Assembly (NCBI GenBank): GCA_003566395.1
Contig: PXDL01000102.1
Location: 1-6,438 of the forward strand
From: Balneolia bacterium
GTDB lineage: Bacteria > Bacteroidota > Rhodothermia > Balneolales > Cyclonatronaceae
Direction: 5' to 3'
DNA: 6,438 nucleotides
In this document: one piece after another, positions 1 to 4,827 of the stretch
Layout of the letters: the number at the start of each line of letters is the position of its first letter
How positions within the stretch are numbered: position 1 is the stretch's first letter
Made by a program: the position numbers and the translations under genes
The notes under the pieces: generated by a model
What the model was told of the DNA's origin: nothing
The model's database searches: none
The model's input: the letters and a program-made list of their open reading frames with translations, nothing else

Positions 1-116
1 AGGTCTTTATTCTTCTCGAGCAAGAGCACGCGTCGCCCCCGCTCGGCGGCGCGTCCAGCAGCCATCATCCCCGCTGCACCGCCGCCAATTACTATCACAT
101 CGTATTTATTTGACAT
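1..116 (-). CDS. YhiN/HI0933-family FAD-dependent oxidoreductase, N-terminal fragment (cut by window edge)
   Basis: Only the first 38 codons are in the window; the rest lies beyond the left edge. The visible peptide begins MSNKYDVIVIGGGAAGMM and has a textbook FAD-binding Rossmann start: a hydrophobic beta strand (Y5-I10), the GxGxxG turn (G11, G13, G16), a helix rich in Ala and Arg, then a second strand ending in E34 (VLLLEK), where FAD enzymes hold the ribose hydroxyls. The run GGGAAGMMAA followed by RGRRVLLLEKN is most like the YhiN/HI0933 (BaiN-like, 'aminoacetone oxidase family') flavoproteins, usually about 400 residues. The physiological substrate of most members is unknown. The fragment alone cannot exclude another FAD-dependent oxidoreductase. 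The ATG at 116-114 is chosen because the Rossmann strand starts five residues later and a good promoter lies just upstream. It shares orientation with the membrane protein gene, 50 bp upstream of it. Confidence 0.72.
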   Translation of the reverse strand, partial: MSNKYDVIVIGGGAAGMMAAGRAAERGRRVLLLEKNKD

Positions 117-125
117 GTCGCCACA

Positions 126-154
126 ACACTAGCACAGCATCTGTGCTATACCAA
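126..154 (-). promoter_or_regulatory. Promoter of the YhiN-like gene, leaderless design
   Basis: Read on the minus strand: -35 TTGGTA (154-149), a 17-bp spacer, extended -10 TGC-TAGTGT (-10 hexamer at 131-126), then 9 bp to the ATG at 116. A start site about 7 bp after the -10 would leave a leader of roughly 0-3 nt. No Shine-Dalgarno sequence is present. The match is by eye only. Confidence 0.5.
130..148. repeat. Perfect 8-bp inverted repeat filling a promoter spacer (operator-like)
   Basis: TAGCACAG-CAT-CTGTGCTA is a perfect dyad with 8-bp arms and a 3-bp centre. It fills the spacer between the proposed -35 and -10 of the YhiN-like gene and extends two bases into the -10. The position suits a repressor or activator site. 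It also lies 19 bp past the stop of the membrane protein gene, so a transcript hairpin is possible, but no T-run follows it on the minus strand, so an intrinsic terminator is unlikely. Confidence 0.5.
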
Positions 155-166
155 CCCCACTCTGCC

Positions 167-850
167 TTAGGTGAATATCTTGCGGCCGACCCAACGATCA
201 ATAAATAGTGGCCACAGTATCACGGCCAGCGCCAGCACGATACCAACTGTCGACAAATCTACAAATCGACTGACTAAGTCAATTAGCAAAACAACACTTA
301 CTAATGAACTCATAAGTACAACTATCCGATAGAAGCGTCGCCTCGTGGTAGCGGCAAGCGGTACTGCTAAAGCCAACAAGCCGACCGATGCCCACCACAG
401 AACCTCCGGAAAAAGACTGCTCGTGGCGCTTAGCTCCTTCAGCGCACCACTAACGAGACCAAACTGCACCTTGGTCGCAATACCCAAAAACATCCACGGA
501 TAAAACTGTTGATGGGGGCTAACCCGTTCTAATACTAGACCAGAAACAATAGCGTACAAGAGCCACCACTCGGCGGTATCGATGGTGATACTCAGCGACC
601 CAATATAGACCACAAACAATTGCAGGACAGCGACAAAAATCGCTATCTTTCCCAACATTGCAGTGACTCGCCCACCGTTGCAGATCAGCACCATAACCAA
701 ACCTGCCACACTGGCAATGGTGGCAGGAACGGTAGCGAGATACCACCCAGCCGGCACATAAAACAAACCGAGACCAATCCAGCCTATTAGTACTGCTACG
801 GCCAGTATTTTTATTTGTAACGAATGAGTCAGTGAATTTTTATAAAACAT
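167..850 (-). CDS. Polytopic inner-membrane protein of unknown function (227 aa)
   Basis: I do not recognise a family. The protein is strongly hydrophobic, with roughly seven or eight likely membrane-spanning segments near residues 13-32, 37-57, 66-85, 93-108, 117-137, 148-168, 173-194 and 199-219. Short charged loops break them up, including an Arg cluster near 170-172 (TTRRRFYR) and a basic C-terminus ending GRKIFT. No catalytic motif, transporter signature or signal for a soluble domain is visible. The same frame is open to an ATG at 880, adding ten residues, but the ATG at 850 (MFYKNSLTHS) is preferred: it is followed by a normal N-terminal stretch and sits 6 bp after a TATTAT -10 element. 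It is divergent from mutM with 61 bp between the starts and lies upstream of the YhiN-like gene on the same strand. Function cannot be inferred from these neighbours. Confidence 0.75.
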   Translation of the reverse strand: MFYKNSLTHSLQIKILAVAVLIGWIGLGLFYVPAGWYLATVPATIASVAGLVMVLICNGGRVTAMLGKIAIFVAVLQLFVVYIGSLSITIDTAEWWLLYAIVSGLVLERVSPHQQFYPWMFLGIATKVQFGLVSGALKELSATSSLFPEVLWWASVGLLALAVPLAATTRRRFYRIVVLMSSLVSVVLLIDLVSRFVDLSTVGIVLALAVILWPLFIDRWVGRKIFT

Positions 851-856
851 CGTCCA

Positions 857-865
857 ATAATAGCA
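857..865 (-). promoter_or_regulatory. Extended -10 of the membrane protein gene, leaderless design
   Basis: On the minus strand TGC-TATTAT (865-857) lies 6 bp before the ATG at 850, putting the predicted first transcribed base at or next to the start codon. There is no good -35 at 16-18 bp, which is common for extended -10 promoters. No Shine-Dalgarno sequence is present. Confidence 0.45.
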
Positions 866-898
866 CGCGGAAACTTGCACCAGTGCAGGCTCGTGCTA
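861..898. repeat. Nested inverted repeats in the divergent mutM/membrane-gene promoter region
   Basis: Arms TAGCACG (861-867) and CGTGCTA (892-898) are perfect inverted copies. They carry the extended -10 elements of the two opposing promoters. Inside them lies a second dyad, TGCAC-CA-GTGCA (876-887), overlapping the mutM -35. Symmetric -10 elements explain part of the outer dyad; the inner one could be an operator. No known regulator is recognised. Confidence 0.4.
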
Positions 899-902
899 GG
901 CT
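875..902 (+). promoter_or_regulatory. mutM promoter, leaderless design
   Basis: -35 TTGCAC (875-880), a 16-bp spacer, and extended -10 TGC-TAGGCT (hexamer 897-902), then 9 bp to the ATG at 912. It faces the membrane-gene promoter within the same 61-bp gap. The mutM start is fixed independently because Fpg needs Pro at position 2, so the very short predicted leader here is unlikely to be a start-calling error. Confidence 0.5.
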
Positions 903-911
903 AGAGCAACC

Positions 912-1778
912 ATGCCTGAGCTACCTGAGGTCGAGACCGTCCGTCGCCAGCTGCTACCTATTGTGTCAGATGCAACCATTACCGCTGTTGAAGTGTTTCA
1001 TCCCAAGACCGTTGCCTACGATACTGGTATTGAGGACGCTTTGGTTGGCGCAACGATTACTACCATCGACCGAATTGGTAAATTACTGATCGTCTCTTTT
1101 CTTAACCGAGCTGACCTATTTTTACTCATTCACTTAAAAATGACTGGACAAATACTTTGCGCCGACCAAACACAGCAGATAAGTGGTGGCGGTCACACCC
1201 TTTCAGAAACCGATGTGAGTGACCTGCCGCATAAACATACCCGCGTTAGTTTCTCACTTAATACTGGAGTAACTGTTTATTTCAACGATATGCGCCTCTT
1301 TGGCTACTGCAAACGCGCCACAGCAACTGAAACCGCTCGCATAAAAGCTACATTTGGTCCCGAACCGCACAGCTTAGACTTTGACCCGAAAGCCTTTGCC
1401 CAAAAGTTGCGGCGGCGACGTACGCCAGTAAAAGCGGCACTCTTAGACCAAACACTACTCGCCGGCCTCGGCAACATCTACGTCGATGAGGTTTTGTTTC
1501 GGGTTGGTGTACGGCCGACCAGGCGCGCAGACCGTCTCTTAGCACGAGAAGCGCTCGCTATCGCTGAAGCAGCTGGTGAGATTCTTGAAGCGGCGATACA
1601 GGTCGGCGGTACCACTTTTCAGCATTTCACAGATACCGGCGGCCAGGCTGGTAACTATACCGATTACCTCAAGGTCTTTGGCCAGCAAGGGACACAGTGT
1701 CCCGAGTGCGGAGAAATTATTAAAAAAATCCGCGTCGCTGGCCGCGGTACGCACTATTGCGCACAGTGTCAAAAGTAA
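912..1778 (+). CDS. mutM: Formamidopyrimidine-DNA glycosylase / AP lyase (MutM, Fpg)
   Basis: This bifunctional base-excision-repair enzyme removes oxidised purines (8-oxoguanine, FapyG) from DNA and cuts the abasic site by beta,delta-elimination. The 288-residue protein begins MPELPEVETVRR, giving the nucleophile P2 and the catalytic E3 after Met removal, so the start at 912 is certain. Other family landmarks are K57 in RIGKLL, HLKMTG with the strand-intercalating Met near 77, NDMRLFG (126-131), and the helix-two-turn-helix signature LLAGLGNIYVDEVLF (182-196, N188). The C-terminal zinc finger has Cys at 263, 266, 283 and 286 (CxxC-x16-CxxC), with the phosphate-binding R278 in AGRGTHYC. The length is slightly above the usual 270-275; the excess is around residues 84-106, an S/T/G/Q-rich loop. 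Nothing is truncated. It is transcribed alone, divergent from the membrane protein gene and convergent with the transaldolase gene (9-bp gap). All catalytic residues are present, so activity is expected. Confidence 0.97.
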   Translation: MPELPEVETVRRQLLPIVSDATITAVEVFHPKTVAYDTGIEDALVGATITTIDRIGKLLIVSFLNRADLFLLIHLKMTGQILCADQTQQISGGGHTLSETDVSDLPHKHTRVSFSLNTGVTVYFNDMRLFGYCKRATATETARIKATFGPEPHSLDFDPKAFAQKLRRRRTPVKAALLDQTLLAGLGNIYVDEVLFRVGVRPTRRADRLLAREALAIAEAAGEILEAAIQVGGTTFQHFTDTGGQAGNYTDYLKVFGQQGTQCPECGEIIKKIRVAGRGTHYCAQCQK

Positions 1779-1787
1779 CTTGTCATA

Positions 1788-2642
1788 TCAACCCACTTCA
1801 CCCAATACAGCGTCCCAATCATCAGCAAATCCTTCAACTCCCGCAGTGACCAACGGATGTTGCAGAGAAAAAGATTGCCACGGTGCTTGCACATCATATT
1901 CTTCGAAGGGGATCTCGATCAGACCTGGATCATAAGAGAATGAGTCATCGGGCATTGGGTAGCCATCAGCTACCCAATCGAGCAATAGTTGGTAGGGAGC
2001 GGTAATGATGTCGACGCCACAGGCGTAGCAGGCCAACAGATGCTCCCGGCTACGCAGACTGGCTGCTAGCAAACGAACATGCTCGACACCTGCCTCCTGA
2101 TACATGCGCTGAATATTGTAAATCAGACTCATCCCATTTCGACCTTTATCATCAAGACGACCAATAAATGGTGAGAGTAAGACCTGGCCCGGTGTCGCAC
2201 CAGTAGTAGCACTCGCTACTGCCGCAGCCTGCTCTTGCGTAAAGCAGAGTGTCAGATTGACGCGGATTCCTTCAGCTACCAGTTGCTCTGCTGCGGTCAA
2301 ACCGGCTGGAGTAGCCGGTAGTTTAATGTGTGCATTATGAATCCAGCCATTCATCTCCCAAGCCTGCTCGAGCATCTCGCGGGCGGTCGTATCACAGTTG
2401 GCGTAGACCTCAACTGATACTGATTCATCGACCATGCCAGCTATTTCTTGCACGATCTGTTTATACAGCGCGTTAATCTCATTTCTTGTAAAATATTCTT
2501 CCTGCGTAACGCGCGCAACCACCTCAGGGTGACGCACGACCAGGCTCGGGTTGGTGGTGACCCCTGCCAACAAAACCCCTTTACCTAATAGGTCGCGAGT
2601 ATGTGCCGGGTCACCACTGTCAAGATACAAATGAGTGCTCAT
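1788..2642 (-). CDS. tal: Transaldolase (284 aa)
   Basis: Transaldolase moves a dihydroxyacetone unit between sugar phosphates (sedoheptulose-7-P plus glyceraldehyde-3-P to erythrose-4-P plus fructose-6-P) in the cytosolic non-oxidative pentose phosphate pathway. The protein reads as a class I aldolase TIM barrel: D8 in LYLDSGD, GVTTNPSL with N31, E78 in VSVEVYA, the Schiff-base K107 in HIKLPAT, VNLTLCFT (128-135), LSPFIGRLDD (156-165) and LAASLRS (192-198). These correspond in order to D17, N35, E96 and K132 of E. coli TalB. It is shorter than TalB (about 317) and longer than FSA/TalC-type enzymes (about 215-220). The C-terminal HPLVTAGVEGFADDW resembles the closing helix of the family. Fructose-6-phosphate aldolase is the main alternative; the SPFIGR motif favours transaldolase. 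A GTG at 2645 immediately precedes the ATG at 2642; I chose the ATG. It is convergent with mutM and divergent from the reductase gene. Confidence 0.9.
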   Translation of the reverse strand: MSTHLYLDSGDPAHTRDLLGKGVLLAGVTTNPSLVVRHPEVVARVTQEEYFTRNEINALYKQIVQEIAGMVDESVSVEVYANCDTTAREMLEQAWEMNGWIHNAHIKLPATPAGLTAAEQLVAEGIRVNLTLCFTQEQAAAVASATTGATPGQVLLSPFIGRLDDKGRNGMSLIYNIQRMYQEAGVEHVRLLAASLRSREHLLACYACGVDIITAPYQLLLDWVADGYPMPDDSFSYDPGLIEIPFEEYDVQAPWQSFSLQHPLVTAGVEGFADDWDAVLGEVG

Positions 2643-2649
2643 CACTAAA

Positions 2650-2658
2650 ATTATAACA
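2650..2658 (-). promoter_or_regulatory. Transaldolase promoter: consensus extended -10, leaderless design
   Basis: On the minus strand TGT-TATAAT (2658-2650) is a perfect -10 hexamer with an extended TGN. It ends 7 bp before the ATG at 2642, so the first transcribed base should fall within the GTG-ATG pair at 2645-2640. There is no convincing -35 (AAACCC-like sequence at 17 bp) and no room for a Shine-Dalgarno sequence in a transcript. Confidence 0.55.
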
Positions 2659-2685
2659 TGTCCCCACTGGTAGGGTTTTAGCCAT

Positions 2686-2704
2686 TTTGTGACTTACCCA
2701 CAAA
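2686..2704. repeat. Inverted repeat over the -35 of the reductase-ung operon
   Basis: TTTGTG (2686-2691) and CACAAA (2699-2704) are perfect inverted 6-bp arms separated by 7 bp, a 19-bp dyad overlapping the -35 hexamer at 2687-2692. It could be an operator. Arms this short and A/T-rich could also arise by chance. Confidence 0.3.
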
Positions 2705-2715
2705 TGACGTACACT
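2687..2715 (+). promoter_or_regulatory. Promoter of the disulfide reductase-ung operon, leaderless design
   Basis: -35 TTGTGA (2687-2692), a 17-bp spacer and -10 TACACT (2710-2715), then 8 bp to the ATG at 2724. The predicted start site lies within about two bases of the ATG. Unlike the other promoters here it lacks a TG extension but has a fair -35. Confidence 0.5.
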
Positions 2716-2723
2716 ACAGGTAC

Positions 2724-4112
2724 ATGGTACAGTCTATCAAAACCGAAGTTCTCGTGCTTGGCGGCGGCACCGCCGGCTCAGCTGCAGTGCGAACCATCAA
2801 ACAAACCAAACCGGAAACACAAATTATACAGGTCTATCTACCAGAACTAAAAAACACCTGCGTAGAAGCCGGCTGTATGCCAAGTAAGAGCATTTTAGCG
2901 GGAGCAAAATACGGTGAATCACTTGCTACTATCCGCACGACTAAAGATACCCATATCGACCGACTACGCCAGGCCCTAACCGACCATAGTGACGACAACA
3001 CAACGGTTCTCATTGGTACAATTTCTTGGCAAGACAATCATACTGTAACCGTCGAAACTGCCGCGGGCACTTACCATATAAAGGCAGACAAAATCATCCT
3101 GACCACCGGCTCAAAACCATTTATTCCACCCATAGATGGACTCGATATCAACCATCCCCAAATATGGACCAGTGATGATGTAGTACGCACAGCAGATAAG
3201 GTAGAGAAAATACCACAACGATTACTGGTAATCGGCGCTGGACCAATCGGACTGGAATTAGCAACATTTTTCAACCGTCTTGGGAGTGATGTGCAAATAC
3301 TGCAAAGAGGCCCTCTTCTCTCCAGCTACGACCCCGAGGTCGCCAACGAACGATTGCGTATGAGTCATGAAGTGCCAGATGCTGTGCCAATCCATTGCCA
3401 TAGTACTTTGCAAGCTGTGACTGCTACAAACGATCGACTTCGTTGCACTATATCCTACAACGGCCAAGAAGAAGTGGTAGATTTTGACGCTATTTTGGTC
3501 GCAACCGGCCGTCGAGCTAATACCCACGACATGACTATCGAACAAACTGATATCACACTCGACGAGCGCGATGCTCCTACGCACAATAAGTATCTGCAGA
3601 GTACCGTACCGCATATCTATATCGCGGGAGACGTGGCCGGACACCATCAGATACTCCACTACGCAACTCATATGGGTACGATAGCCGGACACAATGCCGT
3701 CAATGATGAACAGCGTCCGGTTGATTTTGCAACTATCTCATTTGCAGTGTCTTTCGACGAGTTCCCATCAGCCCAAGTCGGCTTCACCGAGAACGCAGCG
3801 CGTGAGGCGGGTTACGAGCCATGTTCGGCGACGCGTTATTTTAATGAGATCGGCATCGGAATATTAAAACGACATACATACGGCCTCTGGAAACTCGTTG
3901 CTGATCGCCATACCGGAGAGATTTTGGGCACTCAGATCGTTGGACCAGAAGTAACACCCGAACTGGCACACCTCATCGCGATGGCGAGGCACAACCAGAA
4001 CAGTGTTCGGGACCTGTGCGCAATGACCTGGTATCACCCAACCTACAGTGAGATCTTGCTCTCCTTGGCCCGAGACATCACCAGCCAGCAAGATCATGAC
4101 AGTACGACTTGA
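2724..4112 (+). CDS. FAD-dependent pyridine nucleotide-disulfide oxidoreductase, dihydrolipoamide dehydrogenase-like (462 aa)
   Basis: The protein has the whole fold of a group I flavin disulfide reductase, which passes electrons from NAD(P)H through FAD to a redox Cys pair, or the reverse. In order: FAD Rossmann motif LGGGTAGSAA (12-21); redox-active disulfide C46-x4-C51 in NTCVEAGCMPSK; TTGSKPFIPP (127-136); the NAD(P) motif VIGAGPIGLELA (169-180); the second FAD motif IYIAGDVAG (298-306); and the dimerisation domain (about 338-450) with the catalytic His-Glu pair H438/E443 in WYHPTYSEIL. The second NAD(P) strand ends QILQRG (191-196) rather than with the acidic residue usual in NADH-linked dihydrolipoamide dehydrogenases, so NADPH use is possible. 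It lacks both the N-terminal metal-binding domain and the C-terminal Cys pair of mercuric reductase. The substrate is unresolved (lipoyl, low-molecular-weight thiol or other), and no lipoyl-complex gene is nearby. Its last 17 bp overlap ung, indicating one operon. Confidence 0.9.
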   Translation: MVQSIKTEVLVLGGGTAGSAAVRTIKQTKPETQIIQVYLPELKNTCVEAGCMPSKSILAGAKYGESLATIRTTKDTHIDRLRQALTDHSDDNTTVLIGTISWQDNHTVTVETAAGTYHIKADKIILTTGSKPFIPPIDGLDINHPQIWTSDDVVRTADKVEKIPQRLLVIGAGPIGLELATFFNRLGSDVQILQRGPLLSSYDPEVANERLRMSHEVPDAVPIHCHSTLQAVTATNDRLRCTISYNGQEEVVDFDAILVATGRRANTHDMTIEQTDITLDERDAPTHNKYLQSTVPHIYIAGDVAGHHQILHYATHMGTIAGHNAVNDEQRPVDFATISFAVSFDEFPSAQVGFTENAAREAGYEPCSATRYFNEIGIGILKRHTYGLWKLVADRHTGEILGTQIVGPEVTPELAHLIAMARHNQNSVRDLCAMTWYHPTYSEILLSLARDITSQQDHDSTT

Positions 4113-4773
4113 ATCTAGCTGGCAAACAGCCCTCCAGAGAGAGTTTACCGCCCCGTATTGGCAGGAATTGACCAACGTCATCCGTCACGCGTATCAGGAA
4201 AAGACCGTTTATCCCCCACCACAACAAATATTCGCCGCCCTTAATCTCTGCCCACTACCTACAGTTAAAGCGGTCATCCTCGGGCAAGACCCATACCATG
4301 GCCCTGGCCAAGCGCATGGTCTCGCCTTTTCGGTTCAACCCGGCACACCATTGCCGCCGTCGCTACAAAACATCTACAAAGAATTATCCACTGACCTTGG
4401 TATCACTACCCCCACTCACGGCGACCTCACTGCGTGGGCTAAGCAAGGCGTACTACTGCTAAATACCACTCTTACGGTAAAGGCAAGTGCGCCACTCTCG
4501 CACCGGAATCTCGGTTGGGAGCAATTTACCGACGCCATTATCAACGTTCTCGGGCAGCAACACCGGCCATTGGTCTTTCTGCTTTGGGGCAAACACGCGC
4601 AGAGCAAACAGTTACACATCGATACCGACCACCATCTCGTTCTCACTGCACCCCACCCCTCACCACTTTCGGCTCATCGGGGTTTCTTTGGTTGTCAGCA
4701 TTTCTCGAAGTGTAATACATTCCTCGAGCGAACCAAACAGGGTTCGATTGCTTGGAACAGTATTTGTGACTGA
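4096..4773 (+). CDS. ung: Uracil-DNA glycosylase, family 1 (Ung)
   Basis: Ung excises uracil from DNA after cytosine deamination or dUTP incorporation, starting base-excision repair. The 225-residue length matches bacterial Ung (E. coli 229). All family 1 motifs are present: the water-activating loop GQDPYHGPGQAHGLAFSV (63-80) with catalytic D65 and H68; the uracil-recognition strand LLLNTTLTV (120-128) with N123; LLWGKHAQ (163-169); and the minor-groove leucine loop HPSPLSAHRGFFGC (187-200) with catalytic H187 and the intercalating L191. An in-frame ATG at 4048 would add 16 residues wholly inside the upstream gene. I prefer 4096 because the MTVRLESSW start matches where the family normally begins. 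Its start lies 14 bp before the TGA of the disulfide reductase gene, with no clear Shine-Dalgarno sequence, so translation is probably coupled to the upstream gene. It converges with the Gly-rich protein gene. Confidence 0.97.
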   Translation: MTVRLESSWQTALQREFTAPYWQELTNVIRHAYQEKTVYPPPQQIFAALNLCPLPTVKAVILGQDPYHGPGQAHGLAFSVQPGTPLPPSLQNIYKELSTDLGITTPTHGDLTAWAKQGVLLLNTTLTVKASAPLSHRNLGWEQFTDAIINVLGQQHRPLVFLLWGKHAQSKQLHIDTDHHLVLTAPHPSPLSAHRGFFGCQHFSKCNTFLERTKQGSIAWNSICD

Positions 4774-4827
4774 TTCCATTCACTAGCAAAAGTATGGATG
4801 TCCGCTCCGTATGGTTACTACCAATTC

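Noticed and set aside
130..148. Terminator for the membrane protein gene
   Set aside because: The hairpin has no downstream T-run on the minus strand and coincides with a promoter spacer; an operator reading fits better.
851..880. Longer start for the membrane protein at 880
   Set aside because: The ten extra residues (MQVSACYYWT) would cover the -10 element. The ATG at 850 fits the promoter and the start of the hydrophobic region.
832..1089. Plus-strand open frame over the mutM start
   Set aside because: It overlaps the divergent promoters and mutM in another frame and has no recognisable features; mutM has complete family motifs.
4048..4095. Upstream in-frame ATG for ung
   Set aside because: The added 16 residues lie inside the reductase gene and go beyond the usual family N-terminus.
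2724..4112. Mercuric reductase (merA)
   Set aside because: There is no N-terminal heavy-metal domain, no C-terminal vicinal Cys pair (the protein ends DHDSTT), and no mer genes nearby.
4774..4827. Intrinsic terminator between ung and the Gly-rich gene
   Set aside because: Only a 4-bp stem (TGGT-AGTA-ACCA on the minus strand) is visible, with no following T-run on either strand.
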